A stretch of DNA of 25,628 nucleotides, from NCBI GenBank assembly GCA_035252155.1, contig DATFDL010000522.1, positions 1-25,628 of the forward strand, in the 5' to 3' direction. The DNA comes from JAICLL01 sp035252155. Lineage in GTDB: Bacteria > Planctomycetota > Planctomycetia > Pirellulales > JAICIG01. The notes below the pieces were generated by a model. It worked only from the letters and a program-made list of their open reading frames with translations, was not told the origin of the DNA and searched no databases. The translations under genes were made by a program, and so were the position numbers. Of this stretch, positions 1 to 8,689 are shown one piece after another; position 1 is the first letter of the stretch, and every line of letters starts with the position of its first letter.

Positions 1-1
1 A

Positions 2-1651
2 GCCACTGGCCAGGACCCGGTCGTCGTCAGGGGCGACAGCAACGTGGTGATCCGGCAAAACCCATTGGCCGACCTCGATCAGCGACGGGTGGCCGCCGAG
101 GTGGAATACGACGTTCGCGCGGCCGAGTTGCAAGCCATGCAAGAGGCCGCGGCGGCCGAAAAGTTCGAGGTCCCCGCCGAAGAGCTCGAGTTGGCGCTCG
201 ATGAGCACCCGGCAATTCTGCAGCGGCAGGCGCGCGTGGCAGCGCTAAAGTCGCGCCTCAGCCTCTACCAGAGCCAATCGGCAATCGGTCCCAGAGATCC
301 CGCGCTGCCCGCCAAGCAGAGAGAAGTGCAGCTTGCCGAGCAAGATTTGAAAGCTCAGCGCGATCAGTTGCGTCCGGCGATCGAAGACGAGTGGCGGCGC
401 TCTTACGAGGCCGAACGGGCGGAAGCCATCCGCGAACTGCAGATCAAGGTCGATTTTCAAAAGCGGATGCTGACGCAATGGGAAGAGAAGATCAAGAAGC
501 AGCGTCAGGAATCGGAAAAGCACGGCAACGAAGCGCTCGACCTGCAGTTTGCCCAGGATGACTTGCAGCGATCGGAAGAAGTACACGCTTTGATCGCCCA
601 GCGCATCGTCGCCATGAAGACCGAAAAGGTGGCGCCTGCTCGGGCGATGAAGCGCCATCCAGCCACTCCGCCCACGGCGCCGCTTGAGGCCATCCCGGTC
701 AAGCAGCTTAGCATGGCCGGCCTGGGGGCGTTTTGCCTTCCTTTTGGTCTGGCGTTTCTGTTCGAACGCTTGATGCGGCGGATCTCCGACAGCCATCGGC
801 TGGCGGTCGAGCTGAACTTGCCCGTGCTTGGCGAGATCGCCACGCTGCCGAGCAGTCGCGGGGCGAAAGGGTTTCGCTCGGCGAGTTTTGTCCGCGAGCG
901 GGTGACGTTCGAGGAAAGTATCGACTCGCTCCGCGTCGGGCTGACTTTGCCCATCCAATGGCGCGATCTCCAGACGTTGCTCGTGACCAGTGCGGTGAGC
1001 GGCGAAGGCAAGACCAATCTCACGTCGTCGCTGGCCATCAGCCTGGCCCGTGCCTCGCAAGAGCGGGTCTTGCTGGTCGATGCCGACATGCGCGACCCCG
1101 ACTTACATGACATGTTCGAGACGCCGCTCGGTCCCGGCCTGGCCGAAGTTTTGAGCGGCGCCCGTGCCCTGGACGAGGCCATCGTCAGCACCGACATGCG
1201 GAAGGTCGACTTGCTCCCGGCAGGAGATTTGGCCGTGACGCCGCACTTTTTGCTTCGTAACGGCGCCTTCGAGTCGCTGCTGAAGCAATTGAAATCGCGG
1301 TATCGCTATGTGCTGGTCGACGCGCCGCCGGTGCTCTCGGCCAGCGAAGCCGTGGTGCTGGCCCATGCCTGCGACGGCGTGGTGATCTGCACCCGTTGCG
1401 ATTACAGCCGCAGCCGGCAATTGCGGTCGGCCAGCGACCGGCTGATCGCCGCGGGAGCGCGGGTGCTCGGCGCCGTGATCAGCGGCGTGCCTACACGCAC
1501 CTGGGCTTACCGCAGCGGCGGCTACGGTTACGGTTGGGAACGCTACGCCGCGGCCGCCGATCGCGTGGCGCGGAACGGTGAAGCGGCGGACCTGCTGGCG
1601 CAACAGATCCCGCTGGGCTCTGAAACCGAAAGCGATGTCATTGAGTCATGA
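2..1651 (+). CDS. Wzz/Wzc-type chain-length regulator fused to BY-kinase (5' end outside window)
   Basis: This is an inner-membrane polysaccharide co-polymerase with a cytoplasmic tyrosine autokinase, which sets polymer length and couples synthesis to export. The frame is open to the first base, so the N-terminus and first membrane segment lie upstream; the GTG at 44 is not a convincing start. Visible parts in order are a long charged, coiled-coil-like periplasmic stretch (to about base 660), a membrane segment LSMAGLGAFCLPFGLAFLFE (about 703-765), then the kinase. The kinase has Walker A SGEGKT (Lys codon at 1010), Walker A' VLLVDADMRDP (about 1067-1099) and Walker B YVLVDAPP (about 1307-1330). 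A tyrosine cluster, AYRSGGYGYGWERY (about 1505-1546), near the C-terminus fits the autophosphorylation tail of BY-kinases. The stop overlaps the next start as ATGA. The family call is strong; whether it belongs to the XrtA-associated kinase subgroup is inferred from neighbours. Confidence 0.9.
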   Translation, partial: ATGQDPVVVRGDSNVVIRQNPLADLDQRRVAAEVEYDVRAAELQAMQEAAAAEKFEVPAEELELALDEHPAILQRQARVAALKSRLSLYQSQSAIGPRDPALPAKQREVQLAEQDLKAQRDQLRPAIEDEWRRSYEAERAEAIRELQIKVDFQKRMLTQWEEKIKKQRQESEKHGNEALDLQFAQDDLQRSEEVHALIAQRIVAMKTEKVAPARAMKRHPATPPTAPLEAIPVKQLSMAGLGAFCLPFGLAFLFERLMRRISDSHRLAVELNLPVLGEIATLPSSRGAKGFRSASFVRERVTFEESIDSLRVGLTLPIQWRDLQTLLVTSAVSGEGKTNLTSSLAISLARASQERVLLVDADMRDPDLHDMFETPLGPGLAEVLSGARALDEAIVSTDMRKVDLLPAGDLAVTPHFLLRNGAFESLLKQLKSRYRYVLVDAPPVLSASEAVVLAHACDGVVICTRCDYSRSRQLRSASDRLIAAGARVLGAVISGVPTRTWAYRSGGYGYGWERYAAAADRVARNGEAADLLAQQIPLGSETESDVIES

Positions 1652-4600
1652 GCACCCAAACTAAACCCGTAGCGGCGGACCGCGCCGCGCTCGCGACACG
1701 GCCCGCGCCGTCGCGACACCGCTCGCGGCAGGAGAAGCGTTGGGAGCTGAATGTCCGGCTGCTGGCCTTCTCGCTGGCCGGCGCCGCCCTTCTTTCGCCC
1801 GCGGTTTATGCCTGGCACGCTTATCAGGTCGCTCGCAACGCCTCGGCCTTGCTCGATCGGGCCGGCGAGCACGAAAAGCAAGCAGCGTGGATGTTGGCCG
1901 CCCAAGACCTGCATCGTTACCTGCAACTGCGGCCCGACGACATCGAGGCGATGATTCGCCGAGCCGAAGATTTCGACAAGGGGGCAAAGCCAGGCGCCGA
2001 AAAGCAGCGCGCATTGCAACTTTATGCGGCGGCGTTGGGAGAAGCGCCTGACCGCGACGACCTGAAATCGCGGCACATGGCGCTGCAACTCGAGTTGGGC
2101 AACCAGCGGGCCGCGCTCGATGAAGCGGCCAGTGTGTTGCGTAAAACGCCCGGCGACCCCGCTGCCCTGCGCGTCACCGCTCTGGCCATGCACCGCCAAT
2201 GGAGTCTGCGCGGCTCGAAGTCGATCGACGACGTGGTGCGAGCCTATCGCACGGCCATCGCCAAAAACCCCGGCGACGCCGAGCTGGCCACCGGCTTGGC
2301 GCGTCTCTATCGGGTCGAACTGCAGCAGCCGGCCCAGAGTGATCGCGAAGCGCTTTCCAAACAGGCCGACGAAGTGATGAACCGCCTGGTGGCCGCCAGC
2401 GACGACAAGCCTGCAGGCTTGTTGGCGCGATACGTTTACCGGGTCACCTACAACTTGCCCGGCGGCGACGCCGATCTCGATCAGGCGATGGTAGCCGATC
2501 CAAACAAGGCGCATTTTGAGGTGTGGTGGCGCGCGGGCCAGCGCAGCCTGGACGCGGGCGAACCCGCCATCGCGGCCAAACACTTTCAGGCCGCAGTCGC
2601 AGCCGATCCGACCGATCGACGGGGGCATCTGAGTCTCGGCAACGCCTATCGCGCAGACGGAAAAGACGATCGAGCGATCGAGGCCTGGCAGGCGGGGCTC
2701 GATCAGGCGGCGCCCGGTGACATCGAGCTTCAACTGCTGATCGCCACCTCGCGGGTTGTCTTGCAGCAGTGGCGCGAGGCCACGCAAAGCTTGGACAAGG
2801 CAGAAAAACTGATCGATCTGATCGTCGGGCCAGAGCAGGCCGAGTTGCTGAGCTCGGTGGCTTTGTTGCGGGCCGAGGTTGCCAAGGGCGAGCACCAGGA
2901 TTTCACTCGCGCGATTTCGTTGCTCAAGCAATCGCTGGCGCTGCGCCGCGCGGGGGCCGAGTCAACTCGCCGTGCGGCGGCGCTGGCCCTGATCGAAACG
3001 CGTCTGGCCGAATGTTACGCCGCGCGAAGCGAATGGGACCAGGCCGCGCTGGCCTACGGGCGGGCGGCCGACCTGCAGCCGCGCTTGCCGGGCCCGCGCT
3101 TATCGGCCGGGCGCGCCTGGGTAATCGCCGGCCGATATGAAGAAGCCGTGCGGCAATATGACGACGCCTTGACGCAACCGAACGTCTCGCCGACGACCTA
3201 TGTAGCACTGGCCAACGCCGAGTATCTGCGGCAGATGTCGTTGCCGTCCGCGCAGCGCGACTTCAGCACGCTTGGCGACATGCTCACTAAAGCCAGGCAG
3301 CAAATGTCGCAAACAGAGTCCGGCCCCTTGACCTTGCTTCGGCTGATCGAAGCCGAATACGACTCGGAAGAGGGACGGATTGAGCAGGCGATCGTGGCCT
3401 GGCACGGGTTGGAGAAGGAGATATGGGCCGACCCTCAACTCGTCCGCCGTGTGGCGTTCGACTACGAGCGCCGCGGGCTGACCGACGAATCGGACCGCTT
3501 GCTCGAACAATGGAAAACCAACGGCGCGGACGCGACTGCCTATCTACTGCTTGCTTCGGAAGTGCACTTCCGCCGCAAACTCGCCGACGAAGCCATTCGA
3601 ATGCTGACCGAGGCCCTGCCGCAAGCCGACGAGTCGGCTCGCGAGCAAATCGAGTCTCGCTTGGCATTGATGTATCTTAGCGACGGCCGAACCGACGAGG
3701 CGCGCCGGCTTTTCGAGTCGCGGGCCGAAGCGGACAAGCGTGGCGACCGGCCGCTGCACTACTTGATCGAGTTGGAGCTGCACTCGGCTGATCGTGACAA
3801 CCCCGGCGAACTGAACGAGGCCCTGCGCTTAATTCGTGAGCTGGAAACCCGCGAAGGCCCCGAAGGCGCCGCCTGGCGATATTACGCGGCGCAGCGGTTG
3901 CTGCTGCAAGCCCTGGCGCCCGGACTGCAAAAGAGCCCGAATTTGAAAAAGCTGTTGCAGCAGGCTGGCGACCTGCAGCGCCAGATCGAAGAGCTGCGCC
4001 CCAATTGGCCGCCCGGCTATCTGCTCAAGGGCCGGCTCACTGAGTCGGCCACCCCGCCCGATGCGCCGGCCGCCATCCAGGCCTACGCTCGAGCAATCAA
4101 GCTCGGCGAAAAGAATATCGCGGTTTACGAGGCAATCATTCTACTGCTTTATCGCGAAAACCGACTGGCCGAAGCCGATCAGTATCTGGCGCAGTTGCGG
4201 CAGGCCGTCAGCGTGCCGCCCGAATTGGCCACGGTCGCCATGGCGATCGATGTGTCGCAAGGAAACATCGCGCGCGCCATCGAGATGGCCCGCGATCATC
4301 TGCGCGGCGCGCCGGACGACGCCTTGAATCATATCCGGCTGGGGCAATTGCTGGCCGAGTCGGGCATGGCCGACGACGCCGCGGGCTCAGCCCGGCTCGC
4401 TGAAGCCGAAATCGAGATCAAAAAGTCGCGGGAGCTCGCGCCCGATGATGCCCGAACCTGGGCGGCATTATTGACGTTCTATATTCAGACCAAGCAGAGC
4501 GAGGCCGCCGCCGGATTGCTCGACGAAGTGCAAGGCGGTGATGTCTTGCCGAGTGCCGAGAAAGCGTTCTTTCTCGCCCAGGGCCATGCGGCCCTCGGAC

Positions 4601-6093
4601 AGCGTGAGCGGGCCGAGGCGGAATATCTGAAAGCCATCGACGCGGCGCCCGATCGCCCGGCGGTGCAACTGCAAGCCGCCTCGTTCTTTTTCCAGTCGCA
4701 CCCTAAAACGGCCGAAAAATGTCTGCGCCGCGTCTTACAAGACGATCCGGCGAACCGTGCCGCGTCGCGGTTGCTAGCGGTGCTGTTGAGCACCGGCGGC
4801 GGGACCGAAAAAGAGTTGGAAGAAGTCTGGCGATTGCTTGGCAACGACCGTGACGGGCAACAGTTGGGTTCGACCGACCGCCGTCTAAAGGCCATTCTGA
4901 TGTTGCGGCGCGGCGGCCGAGAGTACAACCGGCAGGCGATCGAGCTGCTTGAATCGTTGGCCGACAACTCGCGCGATGCGGCCCCAATCGACCGGCTGCT
5001 GCTCGCCCGGCTCTATCAAGCCAAGGGACAGATGGCCGAGGCCCGCGAACAACTGAAGACGCTGGTCAACAGCGGTCCGCCGGTGCCCGACCATCTGGCC
5101 GCCTACGTCGATAATTTACTGCGATCAGAACGTGCCGCCGATGCAGCCGCGCCGCTTGACGAGCTGGCCAAGCTCGAACCGGAATCAACCCACCTGCGAA
5201 CGCTCTCGTTGCGTGCCCGCTGGCTGAAGGATCAGAACCAGGCCGCTGCCATTGACCCGCTCATCGAGGCATTCATCGCCAAGCAGCGCCCGTCGCTGAC
5301 CGAGCCTGCCGATCAGGCCAAGCTGCTACAGCGAGTGGGCGGGCTCTACGCGTCGCTCGAAATTCCCGAGGCGACCGAGCGCTGTTATCGCCAAGCGGTC
5401 GAGCTCGACCCGGCGGCTCATCCAACGCTGGCGATCTGGCTGAACAACCAAGGCCGCACCAGCGACGCCGTGCAAGTATGTGTGAAGATCGCCGCGGCCG
5501 ACTCAACTCCGTTGTCAGCCATGGTGCTCAGCAATGTCTTGGCCGTGGGCAAACCCACCGACGCCGACCGGCAGCTCGCCGAACCAGTGCTGAAACAGGC
5601 CATGGAGCGCCACGACGACAGCCCCGGTCTGCTGTTTTGCACGGCGACCCGTCACATCATGAGCGGCGAGAACGACGAGGCGGTGCGATTGCTTCGCCAG
5701 GTTCTCGCCTTGGACAGCAAGCACCGGCAGGCGATGAACAATCTAGCGATGCTGCTTTCGTTTAAGCCAGAAGGACGAAGCGAGGCGATTCAATGGATCG
5801 ACCGCGCCATCGCGCTGTCGGGCTCCGAACCGGAACTGTTGGACTCGAAAGCCTGGATTTTGCTGCAAAAGCGCGAGGTGACCGAGGCGGTCGATCTGCT
5901 CGAAGAAGCGTTGGCCAACCCGCCCGGAGACCCTCGGCACCAGTTTCACCTGGCGCTGGCGTATCAACTGCAAGGCAAGCTCAAAGAAGCGCGCACCAGC
6001 CTCAGCCGCGCTCGGCAAGGCGGAATCGACGTGAAGACCTTGAGTCCCGACGAGCGCACACAACTGGCCACACTCGAAGCGGCATTGAACTAG
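1648..6093 (+). CDS. Giant membrane-anchored TPR-repeat protein of exosortase/EPS locus
   Basis: This 1481-residue protein probably acts as a periplasmic scaffold for polysaccharide assembly or export, like the long TPR proteins of exosortase (PEP-CTERM/XrtA) loci. An arginine- and lysine-rich N-terminus (residues 1-34) is followed by one hydrophobic segment (about 35-57, NVRLLAFSLAGAALLSPAVY), which predicts an N-in, C-out anchor. Nearly all the rest is alpha-helical with degenerate TPR units of about 34 residues. Examples are GHLSLGNAYRADGKDDRAIE near residue 330 and AMNNLAMLLSFKPEGRSEAI near residue 1365. No catalytic motif is visible. The start is fixed by the ATGA overlap with the kinase gene, so translation is probably coupled. 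TPR identity is clear; the scaffold role is inferred from context, and its exact partner cannot be read from sequence. Confidence 0.85.
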   Translation: MSTQTKPVAADRAALATRPAPSRHRSRQEKRWELNVRLLAFSLAGAALLSPAVYAWHAYQVARNASALLDRAGEHEKQAAWMLAAQDLHRYLQLRPDDIEAMIRRAEDFDKGAKPGAEKQRALQLYAAALGEAPDRDDLKSRHMALQLELGNQRAALDEAASVLRKTPGDPAALRVTALAMHRQWSLRGSKSIDDVVRAYRTAIAKNPGDAELATGLARLYRVELQQPAQSDREALSKQADEVMNRLVAASDDKPAGLLARYVYRVTYNLPGGDADLDQAMVADPNKAHFEVWWRAGQRSLDAGEPAIAAKHFQAAVAADPTDRRGHLSLGNAYRADGKDDRAIEAWQAGLDQAAPGDIELQLLIATSRVVLQQWREATQSLDKAEKLIDLIVGPEQAELLSSVALLRAEVAKGEHQDFTRAISLLKQSLALRRAGAESTRRAAALALIETRLAECYAARSEWDQAALAYGRAADLQPRLPGPRLSAGRAWVIAGRYEEAVRQYDDALTQPNVSPTTYVALANAEYLRQMSLPSAQRDFSTLGDMLTKARQQMSQTESGPLTLLRLIEAEYDSEEGRIEQAIVAWHGLEKEIWADPQLVRRVAFDYERRGLTDESDRLLEQWKTNGADATAYLLLASEVHFRRKLADEAIRMLTEALPQADESAREQIESRLALMYLSDGRTDEARRLFESRAEADKRGDRPLHYLIELELHSADRDNPGELNEALRLIRELETREGPEGAAWRYYAAQRLLLQALAPGLQKSPNLKKLLQQAGDLQRQIEELRPNWPPGYLLKGRLTESATPPDAPAAIQAYARAIKLGEKNIAVYEAIILLLYRENRLAEADQYLAQLRQAVSVPPELATVAMAIDVSQGNIARAIEMARDHLRGAPDDALNHIRLGQLLAESGMADDAAGSARLAEAEIEIKKSRELAPDDARTWAALLTFYIQTKQSEAAAGLLDEVQGGDVLPSAEKAFFLAQGHAALGQRERAEAEYLKAIDAAPDRPAVQLQAASFFFQSHPKTAEKCLRRVLQDDPANRAASRLLAVLLSTGGGTEKELEEVWRLLGNDRDGQQLGSTDRRLKAILMLRRGGREYNRQAIELLESLADNSRDAAPIDRLLLARLYQAKGQMAEAREQLKTLVNSGPPVPDHLAAYVDNLLRSERAADAAAPLDELAKLEPESTHLRTLSLRARWLKDQNQAAAIDPLIEAFIAKQRPSLTEPADQAKLLQRVGGLYASLEIPEATERCYRQAVELDPAAHPTLAIWLNNQGRTSDAVQVCVKIAAADSTPLSAMVLSNVLAVGKPTDADRQLAEPVLKQAMERHDDSPGLLFCTATRHIMSGENDEAVRLLRQVLALDSKHRQAMNNLAMLLSFKPEGRSEAIQWIDRAIALSGSEPELLDSKAWILLQKREVTEAVDLLEEALANPPGDPRHQFHLALAYQLQGKLKEARTSLSRARQGGIDVKTLSPDERTQLATLEAALN

Positions 6094-6101
6094 TGAATGC
6101 C

Positions 6102-6770
6102 ATGTTAAGCCTCCAAAGACTTTCACTGACTATCGTCCTCGGCAGCGCCCTGGTTTCGGGCGCCGTCGCGGGTGTCTTGAGCCAGCGCTGGGGAGTATCC
6201 ACCGACCTGGCCGACGCCGGGCGCCGAATCTCCGACTTTCCCGATCGCTTCGGTTCATGGGATTGCCAAGCGAACGAGCCGTTCGACTCGGAGGTTGTCG
6301 AGCTGCTTGAGTGCGTGGGGAGCACTTCGCGCACGTATCGCAACCGTGAGACGGGCGAATCAGTTCAGGTGGCTTTCCACGTGGGGCCGACGGGACCCAC
6401 TTCTGTGCATACGCCCGACATTTGTTTTCCCAGCCAAAACTACTCCCGGCAAGGCGAGCGCCGCCGCATCAGTGTAGGCGCCGCGACGCGCTGGGGTGGC
6501 AGTTTTTGGCAGTCGGATTTTCGTTCGAATGGACTGCGCGGCGAGACGATTGAGGTGTTGTACGGGTGGACGGGCGGCGATCGGTGGGCTGCCGCCGATT
6601 ATCCGCGTTTTCAATTCGCCGGACAACCTCTGCTCTATAAGTTGCAGGTGGTGGCGGCCACCCGCGGCGCCGAAACCGAGAAGGACGGCAGTCGGACGAC
6701 GTGTCAGCGGTTTCTCAACGATCTGTTGCCGGTGCTCGACGCCGAGGTGTTGAAACCGGAGCAGGGCTAG
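6102..6770 (+). CDS. epsI: EpsI/DUF3485 exosortase-associated protein
   Basis: This 222-residue protein resembles the EpsI (DUF3485) family, found next to or fused with exosortases and thought to act with them at the membrane in exopolysaccharide production. Residues 7-27 form one hydrophobic N-terminal segment (LSLTIVLGSALVSGAVAGVL). The family-like core HTPDICFPSQNYS lies at residues 103-115 and matches the conserved His-x-Pro-x-x-Cys pattern I recall for EpsI. A later stretch, ETIEVLYGWTGGDRWAAADY, fits the conserved downstream region. I chose the ATG at 6102. A GTG at 6093, overlapping the last base of the TPR gene's stop codon, is in the same frame and would add three residues. Neither start has a strong ribosome binding site. 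No exosortase gene is in the window, so it may lie upstream. Confidence 0.8.
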   Translation: MLSLQRLSLTIVLGSALVSGAVAGVLSQRWGVSTDLADAGRRISDFPDRFGSWDCQANEPFDSEVVELLECVGSTSRTYRNRETGESVQVAFHVGPTGPTSVHTPDICFPSQNYSRQGERRRISVGAATRWGGSFWQSDFRSNGLRGETIEVLYGWTGGDRWAAADYPRFQFAGQPLLYKLQVVAATRGAETEKDGSRTTCQRFLNDLLPVLDAEVLKPEQG

Positions 6771-6773
6771 ATC

Positions 6774-6826
6774 GTAGGGTGGGCACCGCCCACCGAAAGC
6801 GAAGTGGTGGGTGGTGCCCACCCTAC
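6774..6826. repeat. Long intergenic inverted repeat (21-bp arms), probable dispersed palindrome
   Basis: Two 21-base arms (6774-6794 and 6806-6826) are inverted complements with one mismatch (C/T, which would still pair as G-U in RNA), separated by an 11-base loop GAAAGCGAAGT. The outer half of the arm is GTAGGGTGGGCACC. It fills most of the gap between the EpsI-like gene and the sugar transferase gene. No T-run follows on either strand, so it is not a typical intrinsic terminator. I recall similar GTAGGGTGGGC palindromes scattered in planctomycete genomes, so a REP-like or non-autonomous mobile repeat is the likeliest reading. A role in separating expression of flanking genes is possible. 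Confidence 0.75.
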
Positions 6827-6834
6827 AAAATTCA

Positions 6835-6840
6835 ACGGAG
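6835..6840 (+). promoter_or_regulatory. Ribosome binding site deciding the sugar transferase start
   Basis: ACGGAG lies 9 bases before the ATG at 6850. It selects this start over an in-frame GTG at 6811, which would place coding sequence inside the hairpin arm. Confidence 0.55.
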
Positions 6841-6849
6841 TTACTCAGT

Positions 6850-7740
6850 ATGAGTTACGCACTACGCGGTGAGGACCTCGGACGGCGAACAGTCCATGTC
6901 GAATCCCGCGCGACCGCCGCTCCCGACCGGCAACCAGCCATCGCATCGCCCTATTTCAATGGCAACGGCCTGTTGAGCCGGACCGTGGCCTTGCTGATCT
7001 TGGTCGCCAGCATGCCGCTCATCGTGGCCACCATCTTGGCGGTCAAAATCACGTCGCCGGGGCCGGCAATCTTTAAGCAAACGCGGGTGGGCCGGCGCGG
7101 GCGTTCGTTTGTGATGTACAAAATTCGCACGATGCGCGTTGACGCAGAAGCGGCCACCGGCCCGGTCTGGACGCAAACCAACGATCCTCGCGTCACTTGG
7201 CTCGGGCGCTGGATTCGGAAACTGCACCTCGATGAGTTTCCGCAGCTCATTAACGTCATCAAGGGCGAAATGGCAATCATCGGCCCACGGCCCGAACGTC
7301 CCGAATTCACGCAAAAGCTGCAAACGGCGTTGCCTGGTTATCTCGATCGCTTGGCGGTGCGGCCGGGCATCACGGGTTTGGCGCAGATCAACTTGCCGCC
7401 CGACACGGATCTGGAGAGCGTTCGCCGGAAGCTGTCGCTCGACCTGATGTACGTGCGCGAGGGCAGCTTGTGGCTCGACCTGCGGATTCTCGCCTGTACG
7501 TTCGCGCGGCTGTTCGCATTGCGAGGGCCGCAAATCAACCGTGTGTTGGGGATCGCCCGCCAGCCCGATGAAGTCCCGGCGGCCGGCGACCTGCTCGCCC
7601 ACGATCTGTTGGGCAGCGTGCCGCGCAGCCTCCCCCGATCACACGACCGGCGCCGGGTCGCGCGTCATGGAACGCCGCAGACATTCTTCCGCACCGACGC
7701 GGATTCGGCGCTCGCCGATTCCACCGAGGCAATTCCGTAG
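6850..7740 (+). CDS. Monotopic phosphoglycosyl transferase (bacterial sugar transferase)
   Basis: This enzyme probably transfers a sugar-1-phosphate from a nucleotide sugar to undecaprenyl phosphate, the first committed step of glycan assembly at the inner face of the membrane. Of 296 residues, 43-66 form the single hydrophobic (reentrant) helix. The sugar-transferase core follows: SPGPAIFKQTRVGRRGRSF (69-87), MYKIRTM (89-95), the catalytic Asp-Glu pair in LDEFPQL (D128, E129), GEMAIIGPRPERPEF (139-153) and RPGITGLAQIN (171-181). It lacks the four-helix N-terminal part of WbaP-type enzymes, so it is the short, PglC-like form. Residues after about 230 form an Arg- and Ala-rich, probably disordered tail unusual for the family. 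The start is supported by ACGGAG 9 bases upstream. The sugar substrate cannot be read from sequence. Confidence 0.93.
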   Translation: MSYALRGEDLGRRTVHVESRATAAPDRQPAIASPYFNGNGLLSRTVALLILVASMPLIVATILAVKITSPGPAIFKQTRVGRRGRSFVMYKIRTMRVDAEAATGPVWTQTNDPRVTWLGRWIRKLHLDEFPQLINVIKGEMAIIGPRPERPEFTQKLQTALPGYLDRLAVRPGITGLAQINLPPDTDLESVRRKLSLDLMYVREGSLWLDLRILACTFARLFALRGPQINRVLGIARQPDEVPAAGDLLAHDLLGSVPRSLPRSHDRRRVARHGTPQTFFRTDADSALADSTEAIP

Positions 7741-7782
7741 ACCACAAATGCGCGAAGTGGGCGAAACTCTCCTCGTCACGCC

Positions 7783-8685
7783 ATGAAGACGATCAACGCC
7801 TTTACCATCGACGTCGAAGACTACTACCATGTCTCGGCGTTCGAAAAAGAAATCAGTCGGACCGACTGGGACCGCTTCGAAAGCCGTGTGGTGCGCGGCA
7901 CCCACCGTGTGCTGGAACTATTGGCCAAGCACAACACGCTGGCCACCTTTTACGTGCTGGGATGGATTGCAGACCGCTTTCCGCGGCTGGTGCAAGAGAT
8001 CCACTCGGCCGGGCATGAGCTCGGCTCACACAGTTATTGGCACCGGCTGGTTTACGATCTCTCGCCCGATGAATTCCGCAGCGACCTGGTCGCCTCGTTG
8101 ACGGCAATCGAAAACGCCATCGGCGAGCGCCCGACCAACTACCGTGCACCGAGTTTTTCGATCACCAAGCATTCGCTCTGGGCCTTGAAGATTCTGGCCG
8201 AGCAAGGCATTGTTTGCGATTCGAGCATCTTCCCGATCCGTCACGACCGATACGGCATTCCTGACGCCCAAACCGAGATCCACAGTATCGATACCCCGTG
8301 CGGACCGCTCTACGAGTTTCCGCCCTCAGTAGCGCGTGTGGCCGGGGTGAATTTGCCAGTGTCGGGCGGGGGCTATTTCCGGCTCTATCCGTTGGCTTGG
8401 ACGGTCCGTTGCCTGCGACAGATCAACGCCGATGGGCGGCCGTTTATGTTCTACGTGCATCCTTGGGAGCTCGATCCGAATCAGCCTCGGCTGTCGGCAG
8501 GTTCGCAATTGTCTCGTCTGCGGCACCGCGTGAACCTGGCCTCGACTGAGCGCAAGCTCGACGAGCTGTTATCGACGTTCCGTTTCGGCCGGGTGTGCGA
8601 CGTGCTAGAGGCGGCCATGCCCGGTGTTAACGGGAACAGCCGAGCAAGAGTGCATCGCGAATCGACGGCGTTGGCAGGCGATTAA
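7783..8685 (+). CDS. XrtA/PEP-CTERM-type polysaccharide deacetylase
   Basis: This 300-residue NodB-fold carbohydrate esterase probably removes N-acetyl groups from the nascent or exported polymer. Motif 1 is FTIDVEDYYHVS (7-18) with the catalytic and metal Asp residues; the double-Tyr form is typical of the exosortase-linked subgroup with a DUF3473 tail. Motif 2 is HSYWH (83-87), giving the two metal-binding His residues. Motif 3 is RAPSF (121-125). A late VHPWELD (His226) supplies the other active-site His. Length and motif spacing match the family I know as PEP-CTERM locus polysaccharide deacetylase. No signal peptide is seen, so action on the cytoplasmic side or export by an unknown route must be assumed. 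The 42-base gap upstream holds no clear ribosome binding site. Confidence 0.92.
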   Translation: MKTINAFTIDVEDYYHVSAFEKEISRTDWDRFESRVVRGTHRVLELLAKHNTLATFYVLGWIADRFPRLVQEIHSAGHELGSHSYWHRLVYDLSPDEFRSDLVASLTAIENAIGERPTNYRAPSFSITKHSLWALKILAEQGIVCDSSIFPIRHDRYGIPDAQTEIHSIDTPCGPLYEFPPSVARVAGVNLPVSGGGYFRLYPLAWTVRCLRQINADGRPFMFYVHPWELDPNQPRLSAGSQLSRLRHRVNLASTERKLDELLSTFRFGRVCDVLEAAMPGVNGNSRARVHRESTALAGD

Positions 8686-8689
8686 GCGG

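Noticed and set aside
1543..2931. Long open frame on the - strand (462 codons) opposite the kinase end and TPR gene
   Set aside because: It lies wholly opposite two well-supported coding genes in G+C-rich DNA, where such shadow frames are common. Its translation is Gln/Arg/His-rich with no recognisable domain.
5793..6101. Upstream extension of the EpsI-like frame inside the TPR gene
   Set aside because: It would overlap the TPR gene by 300 bases and adds Arg-rich sequence without family similarity. Starts at 6093 or 6102 give a normal N-terminal hydrophobic segment.
6774..6826. Hairpin as an intrinsic terminator
   Set aside because: The right arm is followed by AAAATTCAAC and the opposite side by no T-run, so the uridine tract needed for intrinsic termination is missing on both strands.
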